From positions 1 to 8,894 of the forward strand of contig CAAFXL010000213.1 in NCBI GenBank assembly GCA_900767005.1: a stretch of DNA of 8,894 nt, in the 5' to 3' direction. Under the pieces are notes generated by a model. That model saw nothing but the letters and a program-made list of their open reading frames with translations, did no database searches and was not told the origin of the DNA. Below are positions 6,015-8,894 of this stretch, piece after piece. Within the stretch, counting starts at the first letter, position 1, and every line of letters starts with the position of its first letter. The stretch is from an uncultured Ruminobacter sp. Its GTDB lineage: Bacteria; Pseudomonadota; Gammaproteobacteria; Enterobacterales; Succinivibrionaceae. The position numbers and the translations under genes are program-made.

Positions 6015-7157
6015 TTATTCCTCGTTCTTTACTGGTTCACTAGAGGTATTATCATGATGATCTTCTTCTTGAGCTAATTTTTTTAAAGCTTTAAAAAGGT
6101 CATTATTATTTCTAAATTCTTTTTGACGTTCTTTTTGTTCTCTTTCTTCTGTGGCTTCAAATTTTTCATAAGCTTGAACAATTTTTGCAACCACTGGGTG
6201 ACGCACCACATCATCAGAGACAAAGAAATTAAAGCTTACTTCAGGAATTTTTCCTAAAACTAAAATTGCTTGTTTTAAGCCTGATTTTTGGTTTTTAGGT
6301 AGGTCAATCTGAGTTATATCACCAGTAATTACCGCCTTTGAATTAAAGCCAATACGAGTTACAAACATCTTCATTTGTTCAACGGTTGTATTTTGGGCTT
6401 CATCAAGGATAATAAAAGAATCGTTTAAAGTTCGACCTCTCATATAAGCAAGAGGAGCGATTTCAATAACTTGTCTTTCAATTAGTTTTTCAACTCTTTC
6501 AAATCCAAGCATCTCAAAAAGTGCATCATAAAGTGGTCTTAAATATGGATCAACTTTTTGGGATAAATCGCCTGGTAAAAAGCCAAGTTTTTCCCCAGCT
6601 TCAACGGCTGGACGAGTAAGTAGGATTCTTCTTACTTCTTGTCTTTCAAGAGCATCAACCGCCGCTGCAACTGCAAGATAAGTTTTACCAGTACCCGCAG
6701 GTCCAATCCCAAATGAAACATCATGAGTTAAGATATTATTAATATATTCACTTTGATTTTTTGAACGTGGCTTAATTAAACCTTTTTTAGTTTTAATATT
6801 AGTTGCTTTGCCATAAAGATCGTTAATTTCTTTTAGCGTCTCGGTTTCATTTTCTTCACTAGCACTTTCTAGTGCATGGGTTTCACTAATTGCTAAATGA
6901 ACATCTTCTGGAGTGATATATTTAGTCTTACCTTTTACAGGTGCTGTTTCAATGTAGAGTCTTTGTAAAATAGAGGCTACGGCATTAATTCTTGAATCTT
7001 CACCATTTAAAGTAAAGTCTTCATTATGATAGGTAATTTCAACTCCCATTCTTCTTTGAAGTTGTTTTAGATTGTCATCTAAGGGACCGCAAAGATTAGC
7101 TAATCTATCTTTATTAGCAGGTTCTAGGGAAATTTTTAAAGTGGTTAAATTTGCCAA
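6015..7157 (-). CDS. ybeZ: YbeZ, PhoH-like ATPase
   Basis: A PhoH-family P-loop NTPase that partners with YbeY in rRNA processing. The protein has 380 residues. The N-terminal region (about 7-75) aligns with the family start (LEPANKDRLANLCGP). The ATPase domain contains Walker A GPAGTGKT (152-159), Walker B FIILDE (248-253), and the family segments TRPAVEAGEKLGFLPGDLSQKVDPY (181-205) and SDDVVRHPVV (314-323). A charged, probably coiled tail (about 330-380) follows. The start is TTG at 7157: it is seven bases from a strong AGAGGA (7165-7170), and the resulting N-terminus matches the family. The nearest in-frame ATG (codon 38) would delete the conserved start. An ATG at 7162 is out of frame and stops after five codons. 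The gene lies 11 bases after miaB, and its ribosome binding site overlaps the miaB stop codon. Confidence 0.95.
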   Translation of the reverse strand: MANLTTLKISLEPANKDRLANLCGPLDDNLKQLQRRMGVEITYHNEDFTLNGEDSRINAVASILQRLYIETAPVKGKTKYITPEDVHLAISETHALESASEENETETLKEINDLYGKATNIKTKKGLIKPRSKNQSEYINNILTHDVSFGIGPAGTGKTYLAVAAAVDALERQEVRRILLTRPAVEAGEKLGFLPGDLSQKVDPYLRPLYDALFEMLGFERVEKLIERQVIEIAPLAYMRGRTLNDSFIILDEAQNTTVEQMKMFVTRIGFNSKAVITGDITQIDLPKNQKSGLKQAILVLGKIPEVSFNFFVSDDVVRHPVVAKIVQAYEKFEATEEREQKERQKEFRNNNDLFKALKKLAQEEDHHDNTSSEPVKNEE

Positions 7158-7170
7158 TTCATAATCCTCT
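7155..7170 (-). promoter_or_regulatory. Ribosome binding site and TTG start of ybeZ
   Basis: On the minus strand AGAGGA (7165-7170) overlaps the miaB stop TAG (7169-7171) and stands seven bases before TTG (7155-7157). The competing ATG at 7160-7162 is only two bases from AGGA, which is too close for efficient initiation, and it is in another frame. This spacing is the reason for choosing the TTG. Confidence 0.75.
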
Positions 7171-8494
7171 AGTCTTCTACTAATTCACCGCGAAGTGAAT
7201 TAGTAAAGACATCAGTAATTTTTACATTTATTAGTTGTCCAATCAGATCTTTTGAACCTTTAAAGTTTACAGTACGGTTATTTTCTGTTTTGGCTCTAAG
7301 TTCATTGTCATCTTTGATTGAAGTTCCTTCAACTAGCACGGTTTGAATAGTGCCAAGCATTTCGCGACTATAGCGAGCTGCTTGATTGTTGATAAGAGCT
7401 TGAAGTTTATAAATTCTTTCTTTTTTAACTTCAAGCGGAGTATTATCTTCAAAATCTTTTGCTGGAGTATTTGGTCTTTTTGAGTAAATAAAGCTAAAAC
7501 TTTGGTCAAAATTTACTTCTCTAATTAGCGATAAAGTATCTTCAAAGTCTTCATCTGTTTCACCAGGAAAACCTACGATAAAGTCAGTACTAATGTAAAT
7601 ATTAGGTCTCACTTCTCTAAGCTTTTTAATTACTTCAAGATATTTTTCACGAGTATATTTTCGGTTCATAAGTTTTAGAACGCGATTTGAACCGCTTTGT
7701 ACTGGTAAATGTAGAGAATTTACAATTTGTGGTAAATCTTTAAAAGCTTCGATAATGTCATCGCTTAAGTCATGAGGATTAGAGGTTGTAAATCTAATTC
7801 TTTCAACGCCTTCAATGCCTGCTACTAAATAAAGTAGTTCCGCAAAATTACAAGGTGTACCATCTTCGTAAGTTCCACGATATGAATTTACGTTTTGACC
7901 AATAAGGTTAATTTCTTTAACGCCTTGACTGGTTAAATGGCTTATTTCTGCTAAAATTCCTTCAACATTTCTACTTACTTCCGCTCCTCTAGTATAAGGA
8001 ACTACGCAATAAGTACAGAAGTTTGAGCAGCCTTCCATAATGGTAACAAAAGCTGTTGCTTTATTGCGAGCAAGAGGGTTAGGTAAAAATTCAAATTTTT
8101 CAACTTGCGGAAAACTTACATCAACAAGTCTTTCATGCTTAGTTCTTGCTTCTTCAATCATACTAGGTAAGCGATGAATAGTTTGTGGTCCAAAAACAAC
8201 CGAAACCATTGGAGCACGTTTTAAAATAGCTTCTCCTTCTTGAGAAGCTACACAGCCACCTACACAAACGGTAACATCATCTTTATAAAGTTTTTGTGAT
8301 TTCCAAGCAAAAAGTTGACTAAAAACTTTTTCTTGAGCTTTTTCACGGATGGCACAGGTAACTAGAACTACAACATCTGCTTCATTAATCTTATCAGTTT
8401 CTTTTAAACCTTGAGATCCTAATAAGTCGCGAATACGATTGGAATCGTATTCATTCATCTGACAACCCCAAGTTTGAATGAAAAAGTTTTGCAT
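7169..8494 (-). CDS. miaB: tRNA-2-methylthio-N6-isopentenyladenosine methylthiotransferase MiaB
   Basis: A radical-SAM methylthiotransferase that converts i6A37 to ms2i6A37 in tRNAs reading UNN codons. The protein has 441 residues. An N-terminal UPF0004 domain holds the auxiliary-cluster cysteines Cys11 (TWGCQMNEYDS), Cys47 and Cys81 (GGCVASQEG). The radical-SAM domain carries Cys156, Cys160 and Cys163 in EGCSNFCTYC, followed by VVPYTRGAEVSR. A C-terminal TRAM domain spans about 375-440 (RTVNFKGSK, ITDVFTNSLRGELVED). Two oddities: the usual N-T-C around the second cysteine reads V45-T-C47, and the protein ends right after TRAM, without the roughly 30-residue tail of E. coli MiaB. ATG at 8494 gives the usual family N-terminus. 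It heads the miaB-ybeZ-ybeY run. Upstream is an extended -10 promoter; the local Shine-Dalgarno is weak. Confidence 0.97.
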   Translation of the reverse strand: MQNFFIQTWGCQMNEYDSNRIRDLLGSQGLKETDKINEADVVVLVTCAIREKAQEKVFSQLFAWKSQKLYKDDVTVCVGGCVASQEGEAILKRAPMVSVVFGPQTIHRLPSMIEEARTKHERLVDVSFPQVEKFEFLPNPLARNKATAFVTIMEGCSNFCTYCVVPYTRGAEVSRNVEGILAEISHLTSQGVKEINLIGQNVNSYRGTYEDGTPCNFAELLYLVAGIEGVERIRFTTSNPHDLSDDIIEAFKDLPQIVNSLHLPVQSGSNRVLKLMNRKYTREKYLEVIKKLREVRPNIYISTDFIVGFPGETDEDFEDTLSLIREVNFDQSFSFIYSKRPNTPAKDFEDNTPLEVKKERIYKLQALINNQAARYSREMLGTIQTVLVEGTSIKDDNELRAKTENNRTVNFKGSKDLIGQLINVKITDVFTNSLRGELVED

Positions 8495-8542
8495 TAAATT
8501 ATCTAAACCTAAATCTTAAATTGTTTATCATATTAACTTGCG

Positions 8543-8551
8543 ATTATAGCA
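8543..8551 (-). promoter_or_regulatory. Extended -10 promoter of the miaB operon
   Basis: On the minus strand TGCTATAAT combines a perfect -10 (8543-8548) with the TG of an extended -10 element. The region 17 bases upstream (CCTTAA) is a poor -35, as is common with extended -10 promoters. Transcription would start near 8536 with a leader of about 42 bases. The 186-base gap 8495-8680 between miaB and the tRNA holds no other feature that I can support and no clear hairpin terminator for the tRNAs. Confidence 0.55.
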
Positions 8552-8680
8552 TAATTTACAGAAAATTAAGGGTATAAAAAGCTTTTGAAAATATAAAAGA
8601 ATTTTAAAGTAAATGTTTATGAAAAATAAGAAAATTAAGTAAAGATTATTAAAAGTTTGAGTGAATTGGAAGAATTTAAG

Positions 8681-8756
8681 TGGCTGGGGTACTAGGACTC
8701 GAACCTAGGGATGCTGGAATCAGAATCCAGAGCCTTACCAACTTGGCGATACCCCA
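8681..8756 (-). tRNA. tRNA-Gln (anticodon CUG)
   Basis: A full 76-base cloverleaf including encoded CCA. The acceptor arm is UGGGGUA/UACCCCA with U1-A72 and discriminator G73, both typical identity features for GlnRS. The D stem is GCC/GGC. The anticodon stem CUGGA/UCCAG encloses UUCUGAU (anticodon CUG at 34-36). The T arm is CUAGG-UUCGAGU-CCUAG. It closely resembles E. coli glnV. It reads CAG only, so a UUG-anticodon tRNA-Gln for CAA must be encoded elsewhere. It lies 19 bases downstream of the tRNA-Met gene and is very likely cotranscribed with it. Confidence 0.97.
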
Positions 8757-8775
8757 ATTGTAAGATTTTTTTTGA

Positions 8776-8852
8776 TGGTAGCTACGACTAGAATCGAACT
8801 AGTGACCCCCGCATTATGAGTGCGATGCTCTAACCAACTGAGCTACGTAGCC
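8776..8852 (-). tRNA. tRNA-Met, elongator (anticodon CAU)
   Basis: A full 77-base cloverleaf including encoded CCA. The 5' half is nearly identical to E. coli metT (GGCUACGUAGCUCAGUUGGUUAGAGCA). Anticodon loop CUCAUAA gives CAU. The acceptor pairs U4-A69 and A5-U68 are of the Met type, not the C4-G69/C5-G68 of the lysidine-modified tRNA-Ile2, which also has CAU. The anticodon stem lacks the three consecutive G-C pairs of initiator tRNA. The T arm is ACUAG-UUCGAUU-CUAGU. One oddity is that position 72 is U, so the first acceptor pair is G1-U72 rather than G1-C72. Confidence 0.95.
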
Positions 8853-8866
8853 ACGCAACGGAGCGA

Positions 8867-8894
8867 ATTATGCCTTTTTATGAAAAATTAGTCA
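8867..8894 (-). promoter_or_regulatory. Promoter of the tRNA-Met/tRNA-Gln operon
   Basis: On the minus strand CATAAT (8867-8872) is preceded by a 17-base spacer and then TGACT at the very window edge (8890-8894), consistent with a -35 of the form TTGACT if the next base is T. The discriminator after the -10 is GC-rich (TCGCTCCG), as seen at stable-RNA promoters under stringent control. The leader before the tRNA would be only about 7-8 bases. Confidence 0.6.

Noticed and set aside
7145..7162. Mini-ORF ATG to TAA (MNWQI) overlapping the ybeZ start
   Set aside because: It is only five codons and too close to the ribosome binding site; not called as a gene, only noted as a possible decoy start.
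8577..8586. Palindrome AAAAGCTTTT upstream of miaB
   Set aside because: It has no loop and no T tract; likely chance in AT-rich sequence.
8776..8852. Reading the CAU tRNA as initiator tRNA-fMet or lysidine tRNA-Ile2
   Set aside because: It lacks three consecutive G-C pairs in the anticodon stem and a C1-A72 mismatch, and has U4-A69/A5-U68 rather than the C-G pairs of tRNA-Ile2.
1..8894. CRISPR array, insertion sequence, prophage, toxin-antitoxin or defence system
   Set aside because: No regularly spaced repeats, transposase, integrase or flanking direct repeats were seen, and nearly all genes are conserved housekeeping genes.

Overview
This window looks like chromosomal core DNA from an AT-rich gammaproteobacterium. 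By eye it is about one third G+C. Three things point there: the block miaB-ybeZ-ybeY-ybeX(corC)-lnt on the minus strand, the tRNA-Met/tRNA-Gln pair upstream of miaB (E. coli has a Met/Leu/Gln tRNA cluster in the same neighbourhood), and an L,D-transpeptidase that resembles enteric YbiS along its whole length. I cannot name the genus. Low-G+C relatives of Enterobacterales, Pasteurellales or Orbales would fit, but so would other AT-rich gammaproteobacteria.

Layout. (a) 1-57, minus: the first 19 codons of a gene cut by the window edge, with a MerR-like helix-turn-helix start. (b) 58-323: a gene-free, very AT-rich divergent intergenic region with promoter-like elements and a small dyad. (c) 324-1235, plus: a secreted LysM + YkuD L,D-transpeptidase, ending at a bidirectional terminator. 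(d) 1346-4437, minus: lnt followed by a translationally coupled gene for a predicted periplasmic AGE-fold ((alpha/alpha)6 barrel) protein. (e) 4480-4508: a strong hairpin terminator that separates corC from lnt. (f) 4518-8494, minus: miaB, ybeZ (TTG start), ybeY and corC/ybeX. The first three are packed 1-11 bases apart; corC has its own promoter-like element. (g) 8681-8852, minus: tRNA-Met(CAU) then tRNA-Gln(CUG), behind a promoter that runs to the window edge.

How the genes work together. MiaB (tRNA thiomethylation), YbeY (rRNA maturation endonuclease), YbeZ (PhoH-like ATPase, YbeY partner) and YbeX/CorC form the usual RNA-maturation and ribosome-quality group. Lnt finishes lipoprotein acylation in the inner membrane. 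The YbiS-type transpeptidase would use peptidoglycan, possibly with an Lpp-like lipoprotein, as substrate. The secreted AGE-like protein is the least ordinary gene: it has a signal peptide, three closely spaced cysteine pairs, and an apparent change at a usual catalytic glutamate.

I found no CRISPR array, insertion sequence, prophage or defence system. Most of the window is ordinary conserved core. The points worth a second look are the AGE-like protein, the terminator that splits corC from lnt, the TTG start of ybeZ, and the G1-U72 pair in tRNA-Met.
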